This document shows positions 12,420 through 23,790 of a stretch of DNA of 64,000 nt, piece after piece. The position numbers and the translations under genes were made by a program. Source of the stretch: Ottelia alismoides (Eukaryota; Streptophyta; Magnoliopsida; Alismatales; Hydrocharitaceae); the NCBI GenBank assembly GCA_037367405.1, contig JAZKJV010009788.1, positions 682,001 through 746,000 of the forward strand. Direction: 5' to 3'. Positions within the stretch are counted from its first letter, which is position 1. Each line of letters begins with the position of its first letter. The notes below the pieces were generated by a model. That model worked only from the letters and a program-made list of their open reading frames with translations, searched no databases and was not told the DNA's origin.

Positions 12420-13805
12420 CTATACGCAAAGAATCTGCATCTCCAGATCACTCATTATCTTGGAAATTTGGTCCATCTGGGCCATGCCTTGCATCTGCTT
12501 CTTCTCAAGGATCTCGAGGCGGTCCAGCTTCTCACTAATTATGCCCATGTCGGTTGCAGCTGATTCAGCTTGGGCTGCGGCTTCCGACACTGTGTTGGGA
12601 CCGGCATCGATGCGGGCGATCCTTTGGAATGATCCCGCTCCTTGCGGGGGCTTCTGGTGTGTGTAGACACGGGCTTGGGCCATCACGGTTGAATTTTCTG
12701 CCATGCCCTCGTAGATGGCCCAGACGTCGTCTTCACCCTTGGAAAAATATGATCCACCACAAGAGGCGTTCACTAGCCCCTGCAGCTCCAGTGTTAGCCC
12801 ACAGAAGAAACTCTGCACGAGATTGGGCTTGGAGATATCGTGATGTGGACACCGGTCGATGAGCTCTCGAAAGCGATCCCAAGCTTCATGAAACTGCTCA
12901 TTCGGGATCATGACAAAGTTGCTGATCATTGCTCTAGCTGCATTGGTCCGGCCGAGAGGGTAGTACTTCTTCAGATACGCGGTCTAGAGATCTGCCCATG
13001 TATCGATGATTTGCCCCAGATGTTTGAGCCAGTATGCGGCTCTATCAACCAAAGAGAATGGAAAGGCAATCATCTTTATTGTGTCCTCGGTCATCAACCG
13101 ATCATGGATGATGCTGCATATCATTTCGAATTCCTGGAGATGGAGGTGTGGCTCTTCGATCGGCAACCCATGGAACTTTGGTAGAAGCTGAATAGTGTGG
13201 GGCCGAAGCTCGAAATCTCCATGGATGGGCAGAAGTCAGATCCAACGATGAGTGAGGGACGCAGTTGGGTTGTGCAATTCCCTCATGATGGTCTGTGGCG
13301 GTCTCTCAGCGTCGGGATCTCCTCCTCCTGCATCAGGTCCTCCTCCTCCTCCACCTCCGCCACCGCCTCCTCCGCCAGCTCGGTTTTCTCTCATCTGAGC
13401 TATCTCTCTCATGAGATCACCCATGTATGTACCCTGGTCACGGATCTGCCTCTGCATAGTCTCCAGGGATGCAAGAAGTGAATTGTTGATAGCTTCCTGA
13501 TCAATGTAGAATGGCGGGTGATCATGATCGTCGGGATGCTCGCCTCTGTCTGCCATTGCTGGATTCTCTGAAAAAGCAAAAGAGGCCATCTCAGGTGCTG
13601 TTGAATGTCCCGAACTCTGTGATGCATTGAATTCTGAAACTATTGGACTGAGTGAGGGAGAATGAGAAGGGTGGTCGAGGGGGAACAGGGTGGAGGTAAA
13701 CTCAGGCTTGGAGAGCGGACTCTCCGAGGTATTCCTAGATGAATGAGGAGGAGTGCTGGATAGCGGTGCCGACAGAGTCGGCCTAAGAGATCTCCGTCCC
13801 ATCAT
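12420..13805 (-). pseudogene. gag: Gag (capsid) part of the Athila-like polyprotein
   Basis: The N-terminal part is low-complexity and Ser/Pro-rich, then holds a run of about 13 glycines (near 13375-13330). The capsid core follows: FHGLPIEEPHLHLQEF, then FPFSLVDRAAYWLKHL (about 13075-13030), then W-RF-EL---CPHH (about 12890-12840). These are the conserved pieces of the plant retrotransposon gag domain. Stops cut it at 13236-13238 (TGA), 12984-12986 (TAG) and 12420-12422 (TAG). After the core comes a helical Glu/Gln/Lys-rich stretch. No zinc knuckle is seen. Confidence 0.85.
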
Positions 13806-15570
13806 CTTGATTATTTGGGAAGAGCAGGGGAGATGCAGAAGAAGAGAAATGAAAAACAAAATTGCGCACAATTGTGTTGTGTTTTTGATCTTGACCTAAA
13901 TAAATCTAGCAATCAAACACAAAGGAGGGGTGAGTTCACCAACTCAACACATGAAGCCGTGAAGGTTCGGCTTTTATCTTGTCAATTTTATCTTGATTCA
14001 GGAATTAGTCTTTTCACGAGTCCTTAGAACGCTATGCCTAAAGGAGAGAGAGTACTGCCGGAAAAGTATTCCCGTACTTGTCATCCTCCTGTGTAACCTG
14101 TAACTTGCGCTTTTTAAGGTCCGTGTAACCCTTCCTGGATCCCTACTCAGCCAAAGAAATAGAGGGAGGAAGCCGATAGGCGAAATCGATACTTCAGACC
14201 TCGCTCGCAACGGAATCACCCGTGAGCGTGCAAGATCCTACTCGGACGCAGCCGATGAGATAGACACACCCGTGAAGGCGTGGCCTAAGCTCGGTACTTC
14301 GGACAAGGTCGATGCTCACACAATAGTGAGTCACCAATGGCGACCAAGCCCTACTCGACTACGTACGATAGTAGCGCCAATACTTCGGAAATCCAGGCGA
14401 TACACAAGGCAGCCACAAGTTGGGTTTTTGGCTCTAATCCTTACGAAGCGCTCACCTCACTTGGAAGGAGACCTTCCCATGCAACCTGAATACAAGTGAG
14501 GGTGTTAATCTCCCCAAGCAATGAATCCAATTACCGATTTTATTTTTGGTCAAGGTTTTCTTAGCAATCCCTTTTTTAATTTTTTTGGTGTTATCGCTTC
14601 TTTTGAGTGAATTCAAACAAGCGCCTAACGATTTTTTTTTTGTATTTTCTTTGATCCTACTTTGTCCAAAAACAGAGGGAGAAAAGAGTCGGAAAAGCCG
14701 ATGCAAGTCGACACCAAGGTGGAAATCTCACCTTTGTGCCTAGATGATGGATGCAAAGTGAGAAGACTTACAGTGAATCCCAGCTCTCTCCATGCGGGAT
14801 GCAAAGCAGAATTTGTAAACCTAAACTACATGGCGATATGCAAAACGGAAATCGTCCTAGAGTAGACAACTGCTAGCGTGAAGAACCACAAGCTAACCAC
14901 TAACCCTCAATCCTAGTGTCGGTCTAGGCTCACCCCTCCTCTGCTCAACACATTTGAGTTAGGAGAAAGCGCTTGTGTGGGGTGAGCTCGCGGCGCGCGG
15001 ATCGAAAGCTAATGATCAACTATTTAATTAGTCTAAGTCCAAATACGATCTATAGGAGCATGCAAAGGTTATTAGTGTGTTTGGACCTATTCTAATCGAA
15101 TCAAGCAAGCCTACAACTAAGGGCTCAATCCACAAAAGAAATGAAAAGGAAAACAAAACCGGAAAATGACAAGCGGGAAAACGCGATAAAAACCGCGGTG
15201 AGCCCCCGGGTGAACAAACACCCGGAAATTAGGCCCGGTAGCCTGAGTGTCCAAGAGTCCAATGTACCTGTATTATTACACATTAATAAGTCACTCTCTC
15301 ACAAAAATAAAATGCAACTAATCTACCACTCTCTCTCACTCCTCCTGCTCTCTCCTGCCGGCTTGGCTAAAGAATAGCCGGCTCCGCTTCCCAAGGTTGC
15401 TTCGGGTCACCTAGGCGATCCGCCTTGCTCCGCGGTCCCTCGCAAGAAGACAAGAAAGGATGGTCAGATAGCTCAATCAACAGATATATCAAAAGTGCAA
15501 GAGAGAGAAAATAAAGCTATGGTAGACAACAAACACAAGCAAACAAAAATGTAAACTACTCGCTGTTGCT
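13806..15570 (-). other. Untranslated leader of the Athila-like element
   Basis: About 1.76 kb between primer site and gag with no convincing coding frame. It contains a short stable hairpin at 15357-15382 (arms GCCGGCT and AGCCGGC) and CT-rich runs. Packaging or dimerisation signals would be expected here; none can be named from sequence alone. Confidence 0.6.
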
Positions 15571-15587
15571 CCCCGGCAACGGCGCCA
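15571..15587 (-). other. Primer binding site, tRNA-Asp
   Basis: On - it reads TGGCGCCGTTGCCGGGG, the exact complement of the 17-base 3' end (with CCA) of plant tRNA-Asp. Two bases (AA) separate it from the LTR end at 15590. A tRNA-Asp site is common in the Athila/Tat group. Confidence 0.92.
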
Positions 15588-15589
15588 TT

Positions 15590-18500
15590 TGATAAACTCA
15601 AAAATCGAGCGTGGTCGTATTGACTCACAAGGCGAGTCAACAGTCGGTGTGTTGACCACACTAAATATTGACTAAATCAACAATTAACCCACACTAAAGA
15701 TCAACAATTAGAAATAAATGTGGAGTTAAAATTTATTTTTAACTCTGCACAAATGATGTAAAGGGCAAGTATGCAGAGAGTTCGAACACAGGGAGCAAAC
15801 AGGGTAATTCAAATAAATGTACACAAGTTAATGTGTGTGATGTGTCTACACTAAGCAAGCAAGCAAAGATTTTTGTGGGTTTTTAATATTAAATTACTTT
15901 TTTTAATTTTTAATTTTGTATTTTGATTTTTAATTTTTCTGATTTTTATATTTTATATTTTATATTATTTTAATATTGGAATATAAAAACAATGTAATAA
16001 AAGACAAGATAAAATATTTATAAAAATATGCAAAAATATCCAAAAATTTAGAAATAAAATCATTTTGGTATTTTTATGGTTTTTTACTATTTTTGTGATT
16101 TTTGGGTATTTTTCAAAGTATTTTTGGTATTTTTAAATAGTGAAATAAACTAAAACAGTGAACAAGCTACTGGCTGGGGGTAAAATAGGAATTAAAAATA
16201 TTAGATAGCCACAAAAATTTCCCAAACTATTTTTCAAATAAAGATAATAAAATATAGAACAAACAGGAACTGAGTTTTTGTTTTTCTGAGTTTTCTTTGA
16301 TTTTATATATTTTTTTGAAGTTTTTGAGTCTTTTTGAATTTTTAAGGTTTTCCTTTTGAGATTTATAGTGATTTTTGGATTGACACTAAAATAGGTTAAA
16401 ATAGACAGTAGGGAATTTTTTTGGAATTTTTCGAGGTCTTTTAGTATTTTTTGGTATTTTCTAAGCTAGACAGTGTTGAAATGGGAAGTTTTTGATTTTT
16501 AATAAATATGAAAATTAAATAAAATCAAAAACTAAAAATATAGCGTTAAAGATTAACCACATAGTAGCTTAAGTTTAAATTTTGAAAATTTTTGGGATTA
16601 AAATGAAGGTCCAAATAAATAGAGCAAGTCAGCACAAAATTAAAGGCCTGGCAGGGGTATATATGAAATTTCTCAAACATCCAGGGGCATACACACAATT
16701 TTCCACAAAAGTTTGAACTGAATATTTAATTTACATGACCAATAACCAATTACGAAACCCGCAAGGGTATTCTAACAATTTTCCCACCAAGGCGCGTGAC
16801 TTGCACGTGCCTGGCAAGGACCAAGGTGTAATTTCCACAAAAGCTGGGGGTTTAGATGCAAAATTTCCAAAAATTTAACACTTAATCTAACAGTTCTAGG
16901 ATTAAAACGAAATACAAAAACGACCGAGGCCCCCTATGCAAAATGCCCGCACCTCACGTGTACAGGTCACATAAGGTGACGTGGCCGAGGACCTATATGC
17001 AAATATAGAAAGTTCGAGGGCCCTCTTTGCAAAAGTTACAAAATATTTAAACTACGAAGTAAAGTTTTGGGACTAAATAAAAATTACAAAACTAGCGGGG
17101 GTGTGACTGCAAAATACCCTCGATGGGACGATCCGATGGCGGAGCGGGCGCTGATGACGCGTGCCGCGGATCCAACGGTCGGTGGCGAGACGCGATCCAG
17201 CGGTGTGGGCCGCGCCACTTATCCACGTGGCGGCTTCTCCGGGCACGATGATGCTTCGCCGATGAACGTCCGCGATTAAATGGATCTTGGCTGATCTGAC
17301 GGTTGCGGCGCTCGAAGATACAACGGCTGATGGCGGATCTGGGCTGGGCCGAAGATCGGACGGCTGGCGGCCGATGACGAAGAACAGGGAAGAACTCGCC
17401 GCCTGCGAGCTTCCCCGAGCTCCTTTTTCTTCCTCCGGCACTGTCACGAGCTGCAAAATGGCTCAGCTGGGTCCGCTGGTCCTCCTCCAGAGGCTGGTGG
17501 TGGCAGAAATCTCCGGCGAGGCTCGGAGGGACGACGCGAGGTCGGCGGAGCACGGGGCTCCAGGTACCTCGCCCGACCGTCAAAAATCGCTCCCAGGTGC
17601 GTTAAAACGTCAGGACCTGCACACAAATATGTTACGGAGGTCGAGGGCAAAATGCCTCGACCTCCAGTGGCTCTCGAGATGGGGTGAACGGTGAGATGGG
17701 CACTCGCCGGAGTTGCGCTCCGGCGAGGTGATCGATGAGGAGATCATATGGTCGATTCGACGAGAAAAGAGGGTCTAGATGATCCTACGACTATGAGGAA
17801 CGTGATGGGGATCAAAAGAAGCAAAGAAACGGCCTCGATGGCCTGGGGGCCAGAGGGTGAATACCTCGACAGCGAAGCTCGCTGGAGGTGTGGAACACGC
17901 GCCGATCAGGTGCTAACCCGCCACCTTGAAGCCCGGAGCTCGGAGCTGTCACCTCCAGGCGCCTTGAGCACGACCAAGGAGGGGGGATCTGTGGAAATCA
18001 CGGTTCAAATTTCAAAAGGGAATCGGATTTGGGTTTTAAGGAGTTGATGAGGGGGTTCCTTGATCGAGGTGCCAGAGGCGGCACAGGCATCCATTCCCTG
18101 AGATGATCAATGGGCGTGTAAGAGGAGGTATCGAGGAGAAAAAGTCGTCAAGGGCGCATCATGAATAGATGAAAGATGCGGCTCCCAAAAAGCCTTGAAA
18201 ATGGGTCAAACCCACTCTGACATATCTACAGGAGTAGGACCAGGGAGTTGACCCGAGGTCAACTCTCCTGGTCCCCTGGTTGGTCCACGTGGACCAACCA
18301 GGAAAAACTCTTGGAAAAAGATTTAAAAAATTTATTTAAAAATAATAAATGATTTAATTAATTTTAGGTTATTAAATAAAAAATGTTTATTATTTTATAT
18401 AGTATTTTATTCCGATTTTTAATTATTTTTATGAGGTATATTTTTACAAGTTACCTTTATACCCCTATATAGGTATATTATCTATATACTTTATTACTTT

Positions 18501-19447
18501 TATTTTTATTTTGTACATTTTAATTTTATTATTTTTATTTATTATTATATATATATATTTACAAAGTATTTTTATACATTTAAATATATTTTTATTTTAT
18601 TTTTTCTGATATGTTTTGTATGCTTAATAAAATATAAATAAGTATTGTATAGGTATGGGTATAGGCAATATACCTATGTATCAAATATGTAAGTATTTTA
18701 TTTTAAGTTTTATTTAGGTTTTTTTCCCAATTTTAATGTACATAATTATTATAAGTAATATTTACAAGATTGTAAAAATATAAAAATATAAAAATAATGA
18801 ATAAATAATAAATTGAATATTTTATTCTGTCCACTTATACAATGAGGGTCCAAAACTCAACTTTCAAACCGTAGCTCCGCCAAATGCGAAACCACCTCCA
18901 TTGGATAGATTATTTTATTCTATATACAATTAAAGGTGAGTTTTCTATATTTGGAGTTGTCAGTTGTGAGATACGGGTCTGGGAAGTTGGGATTCTGGAT
19001 TCTTATTCAGACCATAACTTTTTATCTGTACATTATTTTTCTGTGAAATCAATTTTGTATTTTTCTTTATTAAATTATCTACAACTTTCATGTACAAAGT
19101 TTATTTGTTTGATGTATAAAAAGTGGAACCAAAAATAGGTCCCAAAATGAATAAAGAATGAATAGAAAATATAGGTATTTGGCCCTTATCTCCCCCTACT
19201 TTGTTCCTTGTCGACCTATTCATCAAGATGCCTAGGTCTCGGGGTTTTGGGTCATAAAATATTTACAATATTTTTTTCTTTTCTTTTATTTATTCTATAA
19301 TTTTGGCTTTAATTACAGTATTTTATACACTATTGAGATGCACATGCATGAATGCTAAGATGCTCTATTTAAGGTGATTTACAGGCATTTGCTAGGGTTT
19401 TTGGTGTCAAAATGATAGAATAAAGATGATGAAATGTGGATTCATCA
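15590..19447 (-). mobile_element. Complete 5' LTR of the Athila-like element (3858 bp)
   Basis: Bounded on + by TGATAAAC (15590) and GGATTCATCA (19447), so it has TG...CA ends. Reading on -: a U3 with AT-rich sequence and the paired hairpin, a GC-rich block (about 18200-17100) where the promoter and transcript start are expected, an AT-rich part (about 16900-15900), and the U5 box near 15810-15780. A clear TATA box was not identified. GC-rich open frames at 17073-17694 fall inside the LTR. Confidence 0.92.
18237..18302. other. Paired hairpins with G-box palindrome in LTR (copy B)
   Basis: First hairpin 18237-18274; second 18275-18302, a perfect 28 bp palindrome with CACGTG in the middle. One base differs from copy A in the loop of the first hairpin (CCGAG against CTGAG). 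Confidence 0.9.
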
Positions 19448-21745
19448 GGGGTGGAAACCATCCTCGTCCTTAAGATATTTTATTGCAGTTGTCTTGATGT
19501 CATGAGACTATTTTATTGCAGATCTATTTGTGTTGACAATTGGATAAGAGTGAATTTATTATCTTCCCAATGAGCTCTCCATGTTGGAATACATTTCCAA
19601 GATTTTGGATTTAATTCACTGTGATTATGATTTGCCTCATGTACCTACATATTCATTTTGAACCTAAAAAATCTTTCGCTTTTGCATGCCCTCATGTCGT
19701 TTCAAGGTATTTACACATATCGTGGATTTTTATGAGATGTGGTACTCGATCTAAACCCCTCCTTGTACAAAGCACTTGTAAGGTGCTAATCACATGGGAT
19801 CTAAAGTCTATTTGCTTTGCTTCTACATTAGTGTAACAATTCTCATTCTTCTTGACATAGATAAATGACTACTTCACCATATTGCATGTGGTGAAATAAC
19901 TATATCGCAAGAACACCATCATCCTTGTAGCAAACCGGGAATAATTCTTCCTATTTAAGTACGGGATATGAGAGGGCAGAATTCCTTTTTCGCCTAAAAG
20001 GATTATCAATTTTCCATTTTAACAGATGCGCTAAGGACGGTGAGGTCTTATATTTTTATGTTTTAAGGTACAAAAACTTCTTACCTAAGGTTGTATAGGT
20101 TTTCTTACCTATGTTGTTGAGTCACCTTCCCCGTATCAGATGATTGAAAATGTCAGAATTAATGCAGGAATTTTCTAATGTATTTTCCATATGAGTTGCT
20201 CAAACTTCCATTGGAGAGGTATATTGAGTTTGAGATCACTCCAGTACTCCAATGAACAATTGCTACCCATCCCCCCATACCATATGGATCCTATCGAGCT
20301 CAGAGATCACAAGGTGCAGTTACATAAGTTATTTGAGAAGGGATTTATCCATCATAGTACGCCACCTTGGGGAGCAACATTTCTCTTCATAAAGAAGAAG
20401 GATATGTGCATGCAATTATGCATTAATTATAGCCAACATATAAGGACCACTATATACTTTCACCGGATAGACGATCTTTTCAAATAATTATGGGGAGCAA
20501 CATTATCTTTCAATATTGACATGCAATATGGATATCATCAATTGAGGATCAAGGACATGGACATGCTTAAGTAAGCATTCCTCCTACGATAGTACCCGGA
20601 ACACTACAACTTCGTAATCATGCCATCTGGCCTTACGAATGCACCTACTGAATCCAAGTATATAATGAATAAAACTTTCATCCATACATAGATTAATTTG
20701 TGGGGGTATTTGTTGATGATATATTTATCTACTCACACCAAGAGCAAGAGCATGAGCAGTATCTTCACACTACCCTTGAGACACTCAAAGAACATAAGTT
20801 GTATACAGAATACAGTAAATGTAAGTTTTGGCTTATCGAGGTAACTTTCCTCGATTATGTAATTTTAAGAGCAAGCATGACACTAATTAAGCCAAGATAG
20901 AGGCTGTGATGTCTTGGAAGTAACCCAGGATAGTTAATGAGATATGCAACTTCTTAGGCCTCACCAAGTACTGTAGACACTTTTTCAGGGGGTCTTCCTA
21001 GCTATCTCTATCAATTTACCTGGTTGACATAGAAGGATGTTTCTTTTATCTAGAGTGACAAGTGCGAGCGAGTTTCCACATGTGAAGGAGCGACTGACCA
21101 GTGTTCCAATTCTGACCCTTTCCTTCGGTACCTTAGACTTCCAGGTAGTCACTGATGCATCAAAGGAGGGTTTGGGAGTCGTGTTGATGCAACATGGTTA
21201 TGTTGTATCATATGCATAGTGACAATTAAATAATCACAAGCGAAACTACTCTACTCATGACTTGGAGTTGGCATTTGTGTCTTCACATTGAAGATATCGC
21301 ATCATTATTTATATGGGGTCACATTGAAGGATTTTACAGATCACAAGAGCCTCAAATATTTTTTTGACCATCACGAACCAAATATGAGGCAAAGATGGTG
21401 GATGAAGCTTCTAAAAGATTATGAATGTATGATCTCTTATCATTCGGGTAAGGAGAATGTTGTGGCAAATGCTTTGTGAAGGCAAGCACATACCGAGAGC
21501 ACTGCAGCATGGCTACAAACTTGGGAGATTCTCAAAGCACTCAGTGAGTGGCACCCATTTGACAGTACCTCGAATATTGTAATTGTACTCATCAAGTATA
21601 ATAGATTGTCGGATAATTGTGCATGGTCAACAAACATATCAGAAATTACCAGATTTGTTCCATAGATGTCTGATGGAGGAGTTTGATGAATTCAGAGTCG
21701 GTGAGTTCATAGTGTGGAAGAGAGACATGTGAGTTATGGCATCAA
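19448..21745 (+). pseudogene. Decayed Ty3/gypsy (chromovirus-type) pol remnant
   Basis: RT pieces in order on +: [19 protein letters not shown], then [13 protein letters not shown] and FIKKKD (20270-20405), then VFVDDIFIYS (from about 20700, catalytic DD intact), then FLGLTKYCRHFF. RNase H: VTDASKEGLGVVLMQ (about 21140), FTDHKSLKYFF and SYHSGKENVVANAL, the usual end of the domain. A last piece near 21690-21735 resembles the start of the integrase region. Frameshifts and stops throughout. The Athila-like 5' LTR abuts its left end and upstream sequence has no clear protease. The motif spellings fit chromoviruses (Tekay/Del or related), not Athila. Confidence 0.85.
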
Positions 21746-21859
21746 GAAACCACTAGAGAGGGGTGAATAGTGGTTCGAGATAGTTTTAGAAATCTTCATT
21801 GACTAAGCGCAAGCACATAAATAAAGATCAAACAGACCAATCATCACACTTGCACAGTA
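21746..21859. other. Short junction sequence of unknown origin
   Basis: Between the chromovirus remnant and the duplicated block. It includes GAGAGGGGTGAATAG, a string common in plant repeats. No gene is seen. Confidence 0.4.
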
Positions 21860-23790
21860 TTTTTACATGGAAACCCACCTGGGTAAAAACCACAACCCGA
21901 GTCTTCCTGACTCGAGATTTTTCCAATTATCTAATCATCTGCTTCACTGAATCTCAAGATATTTACATGGATTTCTCAACCATTTACAAAGCTTTCGCTT
22001 CACAATCGTGGGTCAAACACCAAGATTAACACTGTATATCAAACAATGTAGCCCAAGCAGAAGAACGGACGAACTTATGACTTTCTCATGCTTCCTTGGA
22101 TATCTCATGTCTAAAAGCTTCTCTGCACACTTATGGTTAGACACCTAAGATCTTGCAAAAAGAGGTTAACTGGAAACAAGAGTTAAAGCAATAATAATAT
22201 CCAGTTAAATAATTATATCCGTAGATATCAGGAACAATTATCCAATTAATAATAGAGGACATCTTAAGATAAATAACATCAGTATAATTGCACAGATAAT
22301 TCACATAGAATAGTACAAGAAATTATAGCATAAATATCATAGGATGATAAGAAATATCAAACAAGACAGTAAAATACCACCATGTCGGGAAGCTGCTGCC
22401 AAAAATTACTTCGACTGCTATTAGAATAACTTGTAGAGTGGCTAGCAAATCGAACACTGCTGAATTGAACAACTTGCTTCATTTTTTCAATCAAGAATAT
22501 TCTTCTCGAAATATCGAACGAATCAAAGAACAGTAGAAAGAATATCGAGGAAATCACTCAAAGATAGCTTCTTGCTTTTCTAGAGAAAGTAAAAGTGATT
22601 ACTCGAATGGTGTGCGTTCCAACAATGGGTATGTGGTCCTATATAGGAGCTCAAGAAAGTGGCCATTGGAAACAAAAATGATATGAAATTAATGATTTCC
22701 TGATATGATCGACCAAGTAACCGATCGATCTATGCTCGATCATATGATGATTGTTTGAATGGTATTCAAATATTTACTGATAACTTCAAGATGCATGATT
22801 GACAAGTGGTGATTGATCTATGAAATAATATAATCGACAAGGTATGATATATCATTATAAAAAATATGTTCGATAAGTTCATCAAAACTTGATATTACAA
22901 AAAAGGAAATGTTTGTTTGAAGCTTCCTGTAAATACAACTTTTGAAAACCTAATACAGATAAATTAATACAAGTCTTTTGAATAAGAAACAACAAGGATG
23001 AACATCTGCTTCTACTTAAGAGAGACGACTTAACACAGTTGCGTCGAACTAAAATTTGCACTAGAAGTCCTGCAATCACATGGAATATACGAGAGATTAT
23101 GATGTAATTGTGACACCTCGCCCTGCGAGGAGGGCGTCGGACCTAACATCCGGTCCGATTTTTAAAACCTTGAACAGACGTGAAAAAGATTAAAGAGAGG
23201 GATATTCATGTTCCATTATTATTCTTATAGTTGTTGTTCATTTTCCCAATTATCTGCAAGACGATTATTATAAGTTTCATAAAATCTACTACTTGTACTC
23301 TACATGTACCGATATTATCATCCATAAATGAGTTCATCAATTTTTAAATTTACATACATTGATTGCTGGGGTTAATCTTATAATATTTACATAGATATAC
23401 TATTCAGGATACGATTTCATTATTTAGTTGATGATTTCAAACATTAACAACATAATCTTAATAGTCACATCATGTGCACTCGAGCAACCAACTTAAGCAA
23501 GCAACCCCAACTCCAACTTCAACCCATTTCCCCCAACTTTACCCATCACAAGAGGAATAACCAGGAATGAGTACACCGCAGTCAAACAGGATCGCACCGG
23601 ATACACCATTATGACAGAGTACAAGTCTTCAACGAGTGTCGTACTAGGGACACAAACACATCGACTGTACAAGTATCACTACGCTCAATCGACAGAGTCG
23701 CAAAACACACTGATGGACCACAGAACTAGAACTAACACTCTATCTAGGACTCATCGGGACCACGAGAGATACGCCCCACTCTCGGGTATG

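Larger units (their letters stand above)
7035..13805 (-). pseudogene. Athila-like gag-pol polyprotein, one frame with nine internal stops
   Basis: The whole Gag-protease-RT-RNase H-integrase reading runs in a single frame for about 2257 codons, from the Met at 13805 to a TGA at 7037-7035. I followed the frame through every gap between the open segments and saw no frameshift. Internal stops on + are at 13236 (TGA) and at 12984, 12420, 12231, 11148, 10494, 8469, 8169 and 7416 (all TAG). Upstream codons from 13871 give a hydrophobic run and are probably leader; the Met pair at 13805/13802 is a better start. A joined gag-pol without a separate pol frame is usual for Athila. As it stands no full polyprotein can be made, so the copy is non-autonomous unless rescued by related elements. 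Confidence 0.9.
2640..19447 (-). mobile_element. Large Athila-like Ty3/gypsy retrotransposon, 3' LTR truncated
   Basis: On - the order is 5' LTR (19447-15590), tRNA-Asp primer site (15587-15571), leader, one-frame gag-protease-RT-RNase H-integrase (13805-7035), 2.5 kb of noncoding 3' sequence, purine tract (4550-4537) and 3' LTR (4536-2640, truncated). The internal part is 11.05 kb; with two full 3.86 kb LTRs the element would be about 18.8 kb, long for Athila. Over about 540 bp (3421-3960 against 18331-18870) I count about 15 differences by eye, roughly 3 percent, so insertion is fairly recent. No envelope-like frame is seen between integrase and the 3' LTR. The first five bases outside the right end are GGGGT; the left target copy is off-window. 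Confidence 0.9.

Noticed and set aside
7035..13805. TAG recoded as an amino acid or read through eight times
   Set aside because: One TGA is also present, no readthrough context is seen, and decay at CAG explains the pattern with fewer assumptions.
17073..17694. Overlapping open frames on both strands as genes
   Set aside because: GC-rich LTR sequence opens many frames at once; no protein family is recognisable.
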